From positions 1-56,485 of the forward strand of contig CATJVQ010000041.1 in assembly GCA_949743955.1 (NCBI GenBank): a stretch of DNA of 56,485 nucleotides, in the 5' to 3' direction. A program made the position numbers and the translations under genes. Within the stretch, counting starts at the first letter, position 1, and the number at the start of each line of letters is the position of its first letter. Source of the stretch: an uncultured Oscillospiraceae bacterium (GTDB taxonomy: Bacteria > Bacillota > Clostridia > Oscillospirales > Ruminococcaceae). The notes beneath the pieces are model-generated. The model saw only the letters and a program-made list of their open reading frames with translations. It searched no databases and was not told where the DNA came from. Below, one piece after another: positions 17,998-26,739 of this stretch.

Positions 17998-19161
17998 TTA
18001 TCCCATCGCGCCCGTATTGTCAACCGAAAAGAGGCTCTCAAAAAGCCTTCCGGCCGCGCGCGGAAACGTCATGCGGGGCACAGCGTTTTTGGTGAGGACC
18101 TCGAACGTGCAGACCTCCCTGGAATCGACATGCACCAGCACTTTTCCAACGGTTTGATTATTTTCCACCGGCGCTGTCACCGCCGGGGAAAGTGTGACCT
18201 CATAGCTGAGCTTCCCCTCGTCCGCGCGCTCGATGATCACGTTATCCGGTCCGTCGGCATAGACCTCCACCTCCGGGGAGACACCGTGCTCCACCCGCAG
18301 CGCCGAAAGCGCCCCCTCCGGCAGGCGCACCGGCACGCTCATGAACGTGCCGAATCCCCAGTCGAGCAGCATGCGCGACTCGCCGAACTGCGTATCGCTT
18401 TCCGGCGCGCCGAGGATGACGGAGATGAGCTCCATCGAATCCCGCTCGGCGCTCGCACACAGGCACTTGCCCGCGTTGTCGGTCGATCCGGTCTTGAGCC
18501 CCGTCGCCCCCGGGTACTGCACGATGAGGCGGTTTGTGTTGACAAGCTGTGTCTCCCCCGCGCGCAGCTCATCCATCCAGATGCCCGTGTATTCGAGGAT
18601 CTTCCGGTGTTCGAGCAGCGCCGCGGCCATCCGCGCTATATCGCGGGCGGTGGTGTAGTGGCCATCCTCGTCGAGCCCGGTGCAGTTGACGAAATTTGTC
18701 TCCGTCATCCCGAGCGCGGCGGCGCGGCGGTTCATCTCCCCGACAAACGCCTCCTCGCTTCCAGAGAGATGCTCGGCCAGCGCGACGGCGGCGTCGTTGG
18801 CGCTGGCGACGGCTGCCGCCTTGAGAAGCTCGTGTACCGTCATCTGCTCATACGGCTCGAGCCAGATCTGGCTCCCGCCCATGGAGCTCGCGTACTCCGA
18901 ACAGGTCACGCTCTCGTCCGGGGAGATGTCCCCCTTATCGAGCGCCTCCATGACTAAGAGCAGTGTCATGATTTTCGTGATGGACGCCGGAGCGCGCCGG
19001 ACATCGGCCTCCTTTTCAAAGAGCGTTCGCCCTGTGGAGCGTTCCACCAGGATAGCGCTCGGCACTGTCAGCGGCGGCGCCTCCTGTGCGGCAAAGGCCC
19101 GGGCCGGCAGCATCCACAGCGCCAGTGCCAGTACTGATGTCAAAAAACGTTTGGCTGACAA
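17998..19161 (-). CDS. D-alanyl-D-alanine carboxypeptidase (DacF/PBP5 type), TTG start
   Basis: A 387-residue exported serine peptidase that trims the terminal D-Ala of peptidoglycan stem peptides. The start is TTG at 19161, supported by GGGGAGGG 8 nt upstream and by a clean signal peptide ([23 protein letters not shown]). Active-site motifs are SITK, SAN and KTG, in [23 protein letters not shown] and [15 protein letters not shown]-terminal beta domain follows. No ATG-initiated form gives a sensible signal peptide. An unusual tandem palindromic repeat lies about 75 bp upstream. Confidence 0.92.
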   Translation of the reverse strand: MSAKRFLTSVLALALWMLPARAFAAQEAPPLTVPSAILVERSTGRTLFEKEADVRRAPASITKIMTLLLVMEALDKGDISPDESVTCSEYASSMGGSQIWLEPYEQMTVHELLKAAAVASANDAAVALAEHLSGSEEAFVGEMNRRAAALGMTETNFVNCTGLDEDGHYTTARDIARMAAALLEHRKILEYTGIWMDELRAGETQLVNTNRLIVQYPGATGLKTGSTDNAGKCLCASAERDSMELISVILGAPESDTQFGESRMLLDWGFGTFMSVPVRLPEGALSALRVEHGVSPEVEVYADGPDNVIIERADEGKLSYEVTLSPAVTAPVENNQTVGKVLVHVDSREVCTFEVLTKNAVPRMTFPRAAGRLFESLFSVDNTGAMG

Positions 19162-19234
19162 ACGGATATCCCTCCCCAGGCAATCTTCTGTCTGTATTGT
19201 ATGCGCCGGGGAACGGGCGTATTCTCCCCGTGCC

Positions 19235-19282
19235 GGGTGTCCCCATTTGGGGGTCGTCCCATTTTGGGGTCGCCCCATTTTC
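19235..19282. repeat. Tandem CCCCATTTTGGGG-like palindromic repeats
   Basis: Two full copies and one half copy of a 16-17 bp unit (TCCCCATTTGGGGG, TCCCATTTTGGGG, CCCCATTTT) separated by GTCG/TCG. Each unit is nearly self-complementary. They sit between the HPr-like gene terminator and the D,D-carboxypeptidase start. Confidence 0.7.
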
Positions 19283-19292
19283 AAGGCGGGAA

Positions 19293-19336
19293 GAAAAGAG
19301 CCGGACCGGCAGTTTCCGCCGGACCGGCTCTTTTTA
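19293..19336. terminator. Terminator after the HPr-like gene
   Basis: An 18-bp near-perfect stem (AAAAGAGCCGGACCGGC against GCCGGACCGGCTCTTTTT) immediately follows the stop at 19347 on the minus strand. A- and T-runs flank it on both sides. Confidence 0.85.
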
Positions 19337-19346
19337 AGCACAGAAC

Positions 19347-19574
19347 TTACTGGATGTAGGGCTTGATTTCGTCGAGCAGCTTCTGGCAGTCGTCAGAATG
19401 GATCTCAACACGGATTACCTTGGACAGATCCAAGCTGAAAATACCCATGATGGACTTGGCATCGACAGCATAGCGTCCGGAGATGAGGTCCACGTCAAAA
19501 TCATACTTGGTCACGACATTGACGAACGCCTTCACATCGTTGATCGTGTTCAAAAGAATGTTTACCGTTTTCAT
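19347..19574 (-). CDS. HPr-family protein lacking the phosphorylatable His15
   Basis: A 75-residue protein of HPr size and pattern. The regulatory-serine region is well kept (GRYAVDAKSIMGIFSLDLS; HPr Ser46 lies in the AKSIMG stretch), but the N-terminal active-site region reads LNTINDVKAFVNVV with no histidine. It therefore cannot accept phosphate from enzyme I in the usual way. It may be a Crh-like regulator or scaffold; that is inference. The ATG at 19574 has a perfect AGGAGGG site; a 22-codon extension is rejected. It is a single gene between a consensus promoter and a strong terminator. Confidence 0.85.
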   Translation of the reverse strand: MKTVNILLNTINDVKAFVNVVTKYDFDVDLISGRYAVDAKSIMGIFSLDLSKVIRVEIHSDDCQKLLDEIKPYIQ

Positions 19575-19646
19575 TGGTCGGTTCCCTCCTGTTCTTGTCT
19601 CACGCGGGCATCCTTTTCTTTGATTAAGGATCTTGCCCATATTTAT

Positions 19647-19675
19647 ACTATATCAATCTGCCAGTTTTAAGTCAA
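19647..19675 (-). promoter_or_regulatory. Promoter of the HPr-like gene
   Basis: On the minus strand TTGACT (19670-19675), a 17-bp spacer and TATAGT (19647-19652). Confidence 0.75.
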
Positions 19676-19682
19676 CTGCGAA

Positions 19683-19724
19683 TTGTAAAAGAAAATCAAC
19701 TTTATTATAATGGTAATAAAGTTG
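19683..19724 (+). promoter_or_regulatory. mtaB promoter with a 28-bp perfect dyad over the -10 box
   Basis: TTGTAA (19683-19688), a 17-bp spacer and TATAAT (19706-19711). A perfect 11-bp inverted repeat CAACTTTATTA / TAATAAAGTTG with a 6-bp centre spans 19697-19724 and contains the -10 box. This is a typical place for a repressor site. Confidence 0.75.
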
Positions 19725-19804
19725 CGAGATTCATTGGTGAATTTGTATACAAAAAAACCGGATTTTTAGGGGCTTTCCCGAATCCGGCGCGGACGGAGAA
19801 TTAA

Positions 19805-21097
19805 ATGAAGGCTGCGTTTTACACCTTTGGCTGCAAGGTCAATCAATATGAGACACAGGCGCTCATCGGCGCTTTTCTGGCCGATGGATTCCAGATCGGC
19901 GGGATGCAGGAGGCGTGCGATGTGTATGTCGTCAACTCCTGCACTGTCACGGCCGAGGGGGACGCGAAGGTGCGCAAGCTCCTGCGCCGCCTGCGCCGCG
20001 AGCATCCGCAGGCGCTTCTCGCCCTCACCGGCTGCTATGCGCAGGCATTTCCGGACATCGCCGCCCTCGTGCCCGAGGCGGATGTCATCACCGGGGCCAG
20101 GGACCGTGCGGCGCTGCTGCCGGCTGTCCGCCGGGCGCTCGCGGAACGGACACGTGTGGTGGATGTTACCCCCCATGTCCCGGGCGAAGCGTACGAACCC
20201 ATGCGGGCGGACGTCTTCCTTGACCGGGACGCGCATCAGCGCACGCGCGCGTTCGTCAAAATCCAGGACGGGTGCGAGCGCCGGTGCGCCTACTGCCTGA
20301 TCCCGACAGCACGGGGCCCCTTCCGCTCAAAGCCCCTCGCCGATATTGAGGAGGAGTTTGCCGCCCTCTCCCGGCGCGGATGCCCGGAGGCGGTGCTCGT
20401 GGGCATCAACCTCTCGTGCTACGGGATCGACTGTGGCTTACGCCTTTACGACGCTGTAGAGCTCGCGTGCCGCTATTTTTCCCGCGTGCGCCTCTCCTCC
20501 CTCGAGCCGGAGCTGCTTGAGGCGATGGAGGTGGAGCGCCTGAGCCGCCTCGGCGGGCTCTGCCCGCAGTTCCACCTCTCGCTCCAGAGCGGCTGCGACG
20601 CGACGCTGCGCCGGATGAAGCGCCACTACACCGCGGCGCAGTACGTCTCCATCGTGGAGGATCTGCGCGCCCATTTCGAAAACGCCGCCGTCACGACCGA
20701 CATCATGGTCGGCTTCCCGGGCGAGACAGAGGAGGAGTTCGAGGAGTCGCTCCGTTTCTGCCGGGATCTGGGGCTGGCGAAGGCGCATGTCTTCGCCTAT
20801 TCCCGCCGCCCGGGCACGGAGGCGGACACCATGCCCGATCAGGTGGACCCGCACGAGAAAGCGCTGCGCAGCCGCCGCATGATAGAGGCGATGGAGGAGA
20901 GCCGCCGGGCGTTCCTCCTCTCGCAGGCAGGCCGGACATGCTCCTTCCTCCCCGAGCGGGAGGTGGGAGGCGTCTGGAACGGGTACACGGAAAACTATAC
21001 GCCGGTGCTCGTGGAGGCCCCGCTGGCTGGCGGGGTCCCCGTGCGGATACGAATCAGCGGATTCAACGGATCCGTCTGCCGGGGAGAATGCGTCTAA
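19805..21097 (+). CDS. mtaB: tRNA t6A37 methylthiotransferase MtaB
   Basis: A 430-residue radical-SAM enzyme that converts t6A37 to ms2t6A37 in tRNAs reading ANN codons. The N-terminal UPF0004 domain carries the auxiliary-cluster cysteines (FGCKVNQYE, VNSCTVT, LTGCYAQ). The radical-SAM cluster is CERRCAYC. The central barrel includes SLQSGCDATLRRMKRHY and DIMVGFPGETEEEF, and a short TRAM-like C-terminus follows. The ATG at 19805 has only a weak purine-rich site. The dyad over its promoter suggests regulation, unusual for a tRNA-modifying gene. Confidence 0.93.
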   Translation: MKAAFYTFGCKVNQYETQALIGAFLADGFQIGGMQEACDVYVVNSCTVTAEGDAKVRKLLRRLRREHPQALLALTGCYAQAFPDIAALVPEADVITGARDRAALLPAVRRALAERTRVVDVTPHVPGEAYEPMRADVFLDRDAHQRTRAFVKIQDGCERRCAYCLIPTARGPFRSKPLADIEEEFAALSRRGCPEAVLVGINLSCYGIDCGLRLYDAVELACRYFSRVRLSSLEPELLEAMEVERLSRLGGLCPQFHLSLQSGCDATLRRMKRHYTAAQYVSIVEDLRAHFENAAVTTDIMVGFPGETEEEFEESLRFCRDLGLAKAHVFAYSRRPGTEADTMPDQVDPHEKALRSRRMIEAMEESRRAFLLSQAGRTCSFLPEREVGGVWNGYTENYTPVLVEAPLAGGVPVRIRISGFNGSVCRGECV

Positions 21098-21177
21098 TCT
21101 TTTCGGAGGCGGCCGTTTCATATAGATCATGAGATGACAATTTCCCACAACGAGAAGTCTGTTTCGGAGGAGATGCA

Positions 21178-24100
21178 ATGAGCGTATACCGAATTTACGT
21201 AGAAAAAAAGGAGCCGTTTGCCGTTGAGGCGGCAGGAGTGAAAGCCGACCTGCGCGACGCGCTGGGCCTGGCTGTGGAGGAAGTCCGCCTTTTAAACCGC
21301 TATGATCTGGAAGGGGTGAGCGAGGAGGTCTTTACACGCGCACAGAGTGCCCTCCTCTCCGAGCCGCCCGTTGACATTCTGCACGAGGCGCTCCCCTTCG
21401 ACGAAAGCTGGCGTGTGTTCGCTGTAGAGTACCTGCCCGGCCAGTTCGACCAGCGGGCCGACTCGTGCGCCCAGTGCATCCAGCTCATCACCGGGGACGA
21501 ACGCCCCCTCGTGCGCACGGCACGCGTCTACGCCCTGCGCGGCGCGCTGGACGACGGGGACTTCGAGCGCATCCGGACATATCTTATCAACCCCGTCGAG
21601 AGCCGGGAAGCGTCCCTCGAGATGCCCGAGACCCTGCGTACCGACGCGCCGCCCCCGCCCCCCGTGGCTGTCCTCGGCGGATTCATCCGCATGGGGAAGG
21701 GCGAACTCGACTCCCTCATCGGGGAGTACGGCTTCGCCATGGACGAGGCAGATATCGCCTTCTGCCAGCGCTATTTCCGCGACGAGGAAAAGCGCGACCC
21801 CACCCTCACGGAGCTGCGCATGATCGACACCTACTGGTCCGACCACTGCCGCCACACCACGTTCCTCACCCACCTGACGGATGTTGAAATCGACAGAGAG
21901 GACGTCCGGGAGGCATACGGCCGCTACCTCTCCCTGCGCGAAGAGCTTTACGGGAAGGAGACGAAGCGCCCCGTCACGCTCATGGACGTGGCTGTCATCG
22001 GGGCGAAAGCGCTGCGGAAGGGCGGGTTCCTCCCGGATCTCGACGAGTCCGAGGAGATCAACGCCTGCTCGGTCAAGGTACCCGTGGACGTGGACGGGAA
22101 GACCGAAGACTGGCTCCTGATGTTTAAAAACGAGACGCACAACCATCCGACAGAGATCGAGCCCTTCGGCGGCGCGGCGACCTGCCTGGGCGGGGCCATC
22201 CGGGACCCGCTCTCCGGGCGCAGCTACGTCTATCAGGCGATGCGCGTGACGGGCGCGGCCGATCCGCTCCGCCCCGTCTCGGAGACGCTGCCGGGCAAGC
22301 TCCCGCAGAGAAAGCTCGTCACGACCGCAGCGGCTGGCTACTCCTCCTACGGCAACCAGATAGGGCTGGCCACCGGCCTTGTCGAGGAAAAGTACCACCC
22401 GGGTTATGCAGCGAAGCGGCTGGAGATCGGCGCGGTTGTCGGCGCGGCGCCAGCGGAGAACGTCGTGCGGCTGGAGCCCGTGCCGGGGGACATTGTCCTC
22501 CTCCTCGGCGGACGCACGGGGCGCGACGGCTGCGGCGGCGCGACCGGCTCCTCCAAGGCGCACACGCTCTCATCCCTCTCCACCTGCGGCTCGGAGGTAC
22601 AGAAGGGCAATCCGCCCGAGGAGCGCAAGCTCCAGCGCCTGTTCCGTAACCCCGCCGCGACACGCCTCATCAAGCGCTGCAATGACTTCGGCGCGGGCGG
22701 CGTCTCGGTGGCGGTGGGCGAGCTGGCCGACGGGCTGAGCATCAATTTAAACGCCGTCCCCACCAAGTACGACGGCCTCGACGGCACGGAGCTGGCCATC
22801 AGCGAGTCGCAGGAGCGCATGGCGGTGGTCGTGGCTCCGGAGAACGCGGACGCGTTCCTCGCGCTGGCTAGGGAGGAAAACCTCTTAGCCGTGCGCGTGG
22901 CGGAGGTCACGGAGGAAAAGCGGCTGCGCATGCGCTGGAACGGCCGGACCATCGTGGATCTGTCGCGGGAATTCTTAAATTCCAACGGCGCCGAACGCAG
23001 CGCGCGCGCCCATATCCCGCCCCGCACGGCGGCGAAAGCGCCGGAGGCGGAACCCCCCGCCCCTCTCTCGGACGCGCTGTGCGCGCATATGAGCTGCCTC
23101 AACCGCTGCTCGCAGAAGGGGCTCACGGAGCGGTTTGACTCCACCATCGGCGCGGGGACAGTGCTCATGCCCTTTGGCGGCAAGTACCAGCTCACCCCGG
23201 CGCAGGCGATGGCGGCCAAGCTCCCGGTGCTCCGCGGCGAGACAAACACCTGCTCGCTGATGGCCTACGGCTTCGATCCGTATCTCTCCGAGGCGGATCC
23301 CTTCCGCGGCGCGATGCTCGCGGTGGTGGAGTCCGTGGCCAAGCTTGTCGCCTCCGGGGGCACGGAGGAAAAGTGCTGGCTCACCTTCCAGGAGTATTTC
23401 CCCCGCACGAAGAACCTGCCCGAGCGCTGGGGAGCGCCGCTCTCCGCCCTTCTGGGAGCGCTCGAGGCACAGCTTGAACTGCGCGCAGCCGCCATCGGCG
23501 GAAAGGATTCGATGTCCGGCAGCTTTGAGGCGCTCGACGTCCCGCCCACGCTCGTCTCCTTCGCTGTCTGCACGGCACAGGCGCGGCATGTGCTCTCGCC
23601 CGAATTCAAGGGCGCGGGGAACCGTGTCTACCTGCTCACCCCGCGGACGCGGGAAAACGGCCTGCCCGACTTTGAGAGCGTGCGCGCCGTGCTGCGGCGC
23701 ATGCGCGGACTGATTGCCGACGGCAGCGCCCACTCCGCCTGGGCCCTCACGGCCGGCGGCGCGCTCGAGGGCCTGTGCAAGATGTCCATGGGCAACCGCC
23801 TCGGCTTTAAGGCTGAGGCGGGCGTGACGCTCGCGTCCCTCCTGGAGCCGGCCATCGGCGGGTTCCTCTTCGAGAGCGAGGTCGCCGTGCCCGACGCCAT
23901 CCTCCTCGGACGCACCGTGCCCGAATACGCTTTCTCGCTCGGCGGGGAAACGGTAATGCTCGACATGGTGCAGGAGGCATACGAAGGGAAGCTAGAGCCG
24001 GTATATCCATACCGTACGCCGTCGAAGCATGAGCGGGCCACGTTGTTTGAGTGTAGCGACCGGCATGCGCTCGCGCCGAAGATCGGCGTCGCCCGGCCGA

Positions 24101-24894
24101 GGGTGGTTATCCCCGTCTTCCCCGGCACCAACTGTGAATATGATTCCGCCCGCGCATTCGAGCGCGCCGGGGCCGAGGTGGAGACGGTCATCGTGCGCAA
24201 TCTTATCCCAAGCGATATTGAGGATTCCGTCGCGCGCATGGCGGATGCCATCGGGAGGGCGCAGATCGTGATGCTCCCCGGCGGCTTCTCCGGCGGAGAC
24301 GAGCCCGACGGCAGCGCCAAGCTCATCACCTCCTTCTTCCGCAACCCCCGCCTCTCCGAGGCGCTCGACACCCTCCTCTCCGAACGCCTCGGCCTGATGC
24401 TGGGCATCTGCAACGGCTTCCAGGCGCTCATCAAGCTGGGGCTCCTCCCGTTCGGGAAGATCTGCACGCAGACCGGCGATTCGCCCATGCTCACCTACAA
24501 CGCTATTGGGCGGCACCAATCGATGCTTGTGCATACGCGTGTCTGTTCCGTGCTCTCGCCGTGGCTGCAGAAGTGCCACACCGGCGATGTCCATACCATC
24601 GCCGTCTCACATGGGGAGGGGCGCTTCATCGCCTCCGACTCACTCATCCGGCGACTGGCCGAGAACGGGCAGATCGCCACCCAGTACGTCGACCTCTCCG
24701 GCTGCCCCACGCTGGACATCCACTATAACCCCAACGGGTCCTATGCCGCCATCGAGGGCATCACCTCCCCCGACGGGCGCATCTTCGGCAAGATGGGCCA
24801 CTCCGAACGCATCGGGCAGGGGCTGTACCGGAATGTCCCGGGAGAGAAGGATCAGCATCTGTTTGAAGGGGCTGTTGAATATTTCAATTTGTAA
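21178..24894 (+). CDS. purL: Phosphoribosylformylglycinamidine synthase, single-chain
   Basis: A 1238-residue fused FGAM synthase (step 4 of purine synthesis: FGAR + glutamine + ATP to FGAM). The order is an N-terminal PurS-like part, a linker with the catalytic histidine (YWSDHCRHTTF), two AIRS-like ATP-binding halves (KNETHNHPTEIEPFGGAAT; GGKDSMSG), and a C-terminal class I glutaminase. The nucleophile Cys is in LMLGICNGFQALIKLG, and FPGTNCEYDSARAFE opens that domain. Many Bacillota split this into PurS/PurQ/PurL. It starts behind GGAGGAGATGCA and ends at a perfect terminator. No purine riboswitch is seen in the 80-bp gap after mtaB. Confidence 0.96.
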   Translation: MSVYRIYVEKKEPFAVEAAGVKADLRDALGLAVEEVRLLNRYDLEGVSEEVFTRAQSALLSEPPVDILHEALPFDESWRVFAVEYLPGQFDQRADSCAQCIQLITGDERPLVRTARVYALRGALDDGDFERIRTYLINPVESREASLEMPETLRTDAPPPPPVAVLGGFIRMGKGELDSLIGEYGFAMDEADIAFCQRYFRDEEKRDPTLTELRMIDTYWSDHCRHTTFLTHLTDVEIDREDVREAYGRYLSLREELYGKETKRPVTLMDVAVIGAKALRKGGFLPDLDESEEINACSVKVPVDVDGKTEDWLLMFKNETHNHPTEIEPFGGAATCLGGAIRDPLSGRSYVYQAMRVTGAADPLRPVSETLPGKLPQRKLVTTAAAGYSSYGNQIGLATGLVEEKYHPGYAAKRLEIGAVVGAAPAENVVRLEPVPGDIVLLLGGRTGRDGCGGATGSSKAHTLSSLSTCGSEVQKGNPPEERKLQRLFRNPAATRLIKRCNDFGAGGVSVAVGELADGLSINLNAVPTKYDGLDGTELAISESQERMAVVVAPENADAFLALAREENLLAVRVAEVTEEKRLRMRWNGRTIVDLSREFLNSNGAERSARAHIPPRTAAKAPEAEPPAPLSDALCAHMSCLNRCSQKGLTERFDSTIGAGTVLMPFGGKYQLTPAQAMAAKLPVLRGETNTCSLMAYGFDPYLSEADPFRGAMLAVVESVAKLVASGGTEEKCWLTFQEYFPRTKNLPERWGAPLSALLGALEAQLELRAAAIGGKDSMSGSFEALDVPPTLVSFAVCTAQARHVLSPEFKGAGNRVYLLTPRTRENGLPDFESVRAVLRRMRGLIADGSAHSAWALTAGGALEGLCKMSMGNRLGFKAEAGVTLASLLEPAIGGFLFESEVAVPDAILLGRTVPEYAFSLGGETVMLDMVQEAYEGKLEPVYPYRTPSKHERATLFECSDRHALAPKIGVARPRVVIPVFPGTNCEYDSARAFERAGAEVETVIVRNLIPSDIEDSVARMADAIGRAQIVMLPGGFSGGDEPDGSAKLITSFFRNPRLSEALDTLLSERLGLMLGICNGFQALIKLGLLPFGKICTQTGDSPMLTYNAIGRHQSMLVHTRVCSVLSPWLQKCHTGDVHTIAVSHGEGRFIASDSLIRRLAENGQIATQYVDLSGCPTLDIHYNPNGSYAAIEGITSPDGRIFGKMGHSERIGQGLYRNVPGEKDQHLFEGAVEYFNL

Positions 24895-24913
24895 AAAATC
24901 TGTCGAATAATAC

Positions 24914-24947
24914 AAAATGGAACGGCCCTGCAGGGCCGTTCCATTTC
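24914..24947. terminator. Perfect bidirectional terminator between purL and the GNAT gene
   Basis: Uninterrupted 16-bp arms (AAATGGAACGGCCCTG and its complement), with A- and T-tracts at each end. It lies between convergent genes; the GNAT stop codon falls at its edge. Confidence 0.88.
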
Positions 24948-25425
24948 AGAGCTTTTCGTAAGCAATACGGGGACTGCCGTCCTGCACATAAATGATGCCG
25001 CACCGCTGAAAGTCATTCTCAAGGATCAGATGCTGCATCACCCGGTTATCCGCATGTGTATCAATGCGCAGGTGCGGGATCCTCTCCCAGCAGAACGCCG
25101 CAATCTCCCGCAGGAGGCCGTGGGCTGTCCCGTCGCCGGCCACGCGGTGGATGGTACCGTATTCCCCCTCGGACAGCCACGCGCCCTGCTCAATGCGGGC
25201 ATACGTCACGTCCGGGCCGATGATGAACGCAAACGCGCCACACACGCGCCCCTCCCGCTCAACAGCATAGAGCCGACCCTTTTCGATGTCCTCCTCGAGA
25301 AGTTCCCGCGGCGGGTAACCGCCCGCCCACTGGGACGCGTTCCCCTGTTCCGCCATGAACCGCCTCGCGTGGGCGTAAATATCCAGTATCACAGGAAGAT
25401 CCTCCCGCTGTGCCTTTCGGATCAT
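24946..25425 (-). CDS. GNAT-family N-acetyltransferase
   Basis: A 159-residue acetyl-CoA-dependent acyltransferase fold: MIRKAQREDLPVILDIYAHA opens it, and the acetyl-CoA loop region is IHRVAGDGTAHGLLREIAAF. The closing RIDTHADNRVMQHLILENDF is a typical GNAT motif B. The substrate cannot be deduced. It is a single gene with its own promoter and a GGAGGGG ribosome site. Confidence 0.85.
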   Translation of the reverse strand: MIRKAQREDLPVILDIYAHARRFMAEQGNASQWAGGYPPRELLEEDIEKGRLYAVEREGRVCGAFAFIIGPDVTYARIEQGAWLSEGEYGTIHRVAGDGTAHGLLREIAAFCWERIPHLRIDTHADNRVMQHLILENDFQRCGIIYVQDGSPRIAYEKL

Positions 25426-25447
25426 CTGTTTCCCCTCCTTTTTTCAA

Positions 25448-25476
25448 AGTGTACCAGATTCCCTTCCTTTCGGCAA
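25448..25476 (-). promoter_or_regulatory. Promoter of the GNAT gene
   Basis: On the minus strand TTGCCG (25471-25476), a 17-bp spacer and TACACT (25448-25453), with TGG before the -10. Confidence 0.6.
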
Positions 25477-25575
25477 CTCTTCCATGCGGAAGGGAGGGAT
25501 TAGAAAGGAGGATTCATATTTTAGATATATTTTTTTGATAAAATAAAGAAATTTTTATTAAGGAGGAATTTGAAC

Positions 25576-26682
25576 ATGGAAGCATCGAAGGTGTATTTTA
25601 CAGACATGCGCTGCCCGGTCGGGACAAGCCTGCTGCAAAAGCTCCAGAAGCTCATTCTCCGGGCGGGAATGGATTCCATCGATTTTGAGGGGAAGTTTGC
25701 CGCAATCAAAATCCACTTCGGGGAGCCGGGAAACCTGTCGTTCCTGCGGCCGAACTTTGCGAAGACGGTGGCCGATGAAATCCGCCGTCTGGGAGGCATC
25801 CCGTTTTTAACCGACTGCAACACGCTCTACGTCGGGCGGCGCAAGAACGCGGTGGAGCATCTGGACGCGGCGTATGAAAACGGCTATTCCCCGCTTTCGA
25901 CAGGCTGCCAGCTCATCATTGCCGACGGCTTAAAGGGCACGGACGATATCGAGGTTCCCATTAACGGCGGGGAGTATTTACAGACAGCCCTCATCGGGCG
26001 CGCCGTTATGGATGCGGATATCATCATTTCGCTCAGCCACTTCAAGGGGCACGAGGGCACAGGCTTTGGCGGCGCGATTAAAAACCTCGGCATGGGCTGC
26101 GGGAGCCGCGCGGGCAAGATGGCCATGCACTGCTCTGACAAGCCCGTTGTTTCGCCGGAAACCTGCCGGGCATGCCGCCAGTGCGCCAAATACTGCGCGC
26201 ACAACGCGATCTCCTTCGAGAGCGGCAAGGCACAGATCAACCATGAAAAGTGCGTCGGGTGCGGGCGCTGCATCGGGAGCTGCAATTTCGACGCTATCTC
26301 CAACCCGAGCGATTCGGGCAGCGTCATCCTGTGCAGCAAGATGGCCGAGTACACCAAGGCTGTCGTGGACGGGAGGCCGAACTTCCATATCTCCATTGTC
26401 AATCAGGTCTCGCCGTTCTGCGACTGCCACGGCGAGAACGACGTCCCGGTCGTGCCGGATATCGGCATGTTCGCGTCGTTCGATCCCGTCGCCCTCGACC
26501 GTGCCTGCATCGACGCTGTCAACGCTGCGCCGGAGATTGCATCGAGCATCCTCAGCGAGCGCGAGCACACCCACGGCGACCACTTCACCAACATTCACCC
26601 CACCACCAACTGGCGCGCCCAGCTCGACCACGCCGAAAAAATCGGTCTCGGTACGCAGCAGTACGAGCTTGTGAAAATGTAA
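25576..26682 (+). CDS. DUF362 protein with two 4Fe-4S clusters
   Basis: A 368-residue protein. The first 190 residues are the DUF362 domain (AIKIHFGEPGN, SLSHFKGHEGTGFGGAIKNLGMG). Two bacterial ferredoxin motifs follow (CRACRQCAKYC and CVGCGRCIGSC), then a second DUF362 half (SPFCDCHGENDVPVVPDIG, FDPVALDRACIDAV). It is presumably a cytoplasmic iron-sulfur redox protein; the reaction is unknown for the family. I start it at the ATG 25576, 8 nt after AGGAGGA, rather than the in-frame TTG at 25570. The upstream gap is very AT-rich, with no clear -35. Confidence 0.9.
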   Translation: MEASKVYFTDMRCPVGTSLLQKLQKLILRAGMDSIDFEGKFAAIKIHFGEPGNLSFLRPNFAKTVADEIRRLGGIPFLTDCNTLYVGRRKNAVEHLDAAYENGYSPLSTGCQLIIADGLKGTDDIEVPINGGEYLQTALIGRAVMDADIIISLSHFKGHEGTGFGGAIKNLGMGCGSRAGKMAMHCSDKPVVSPETCRACRQCAKYCAHNAISFESGKAQINHEKCVGCGRCIGSCNFDAISNPSDSGSVILCSKMAEYTKAVVDGRPNFHISIVNQVSPFCDCHGENDVPVVPDIGMFASFDPVALDRACIDAVNAAPEIASSILSEREHTHGDHFTNIHPTTNWRAQLDHAEKIGLGTQQYELVKM

Positions 26683-26689
26683 AAACAGA

Positions 26690-26724
26690 AAATTCCGGCG
26701 TCCAAAACGGATGCCGGAATTTTT
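26690..26724. terminator. Bidirectional terminator after the DUF362 gene
   Basis: AAATTCCGGC-g-TCC paired with GGA-t-GCCGGAATTTTT, between convergent genes. Confidence 0.82.
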
Positions 26725-26739
26725 GTTTCCGCGAAGAGG

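Noticed and set aside
21098-21177. Possible purine riboswitch before purL.
   Set aside because: The 80-bp gap lacks the conserved purine-aptamer core and any terminator.
22404-23249. Long minus-strand frames within purL.
   Set aside because: Serine/arginine-rich shadow sequence opposite a full-length, motif-complete PurL.
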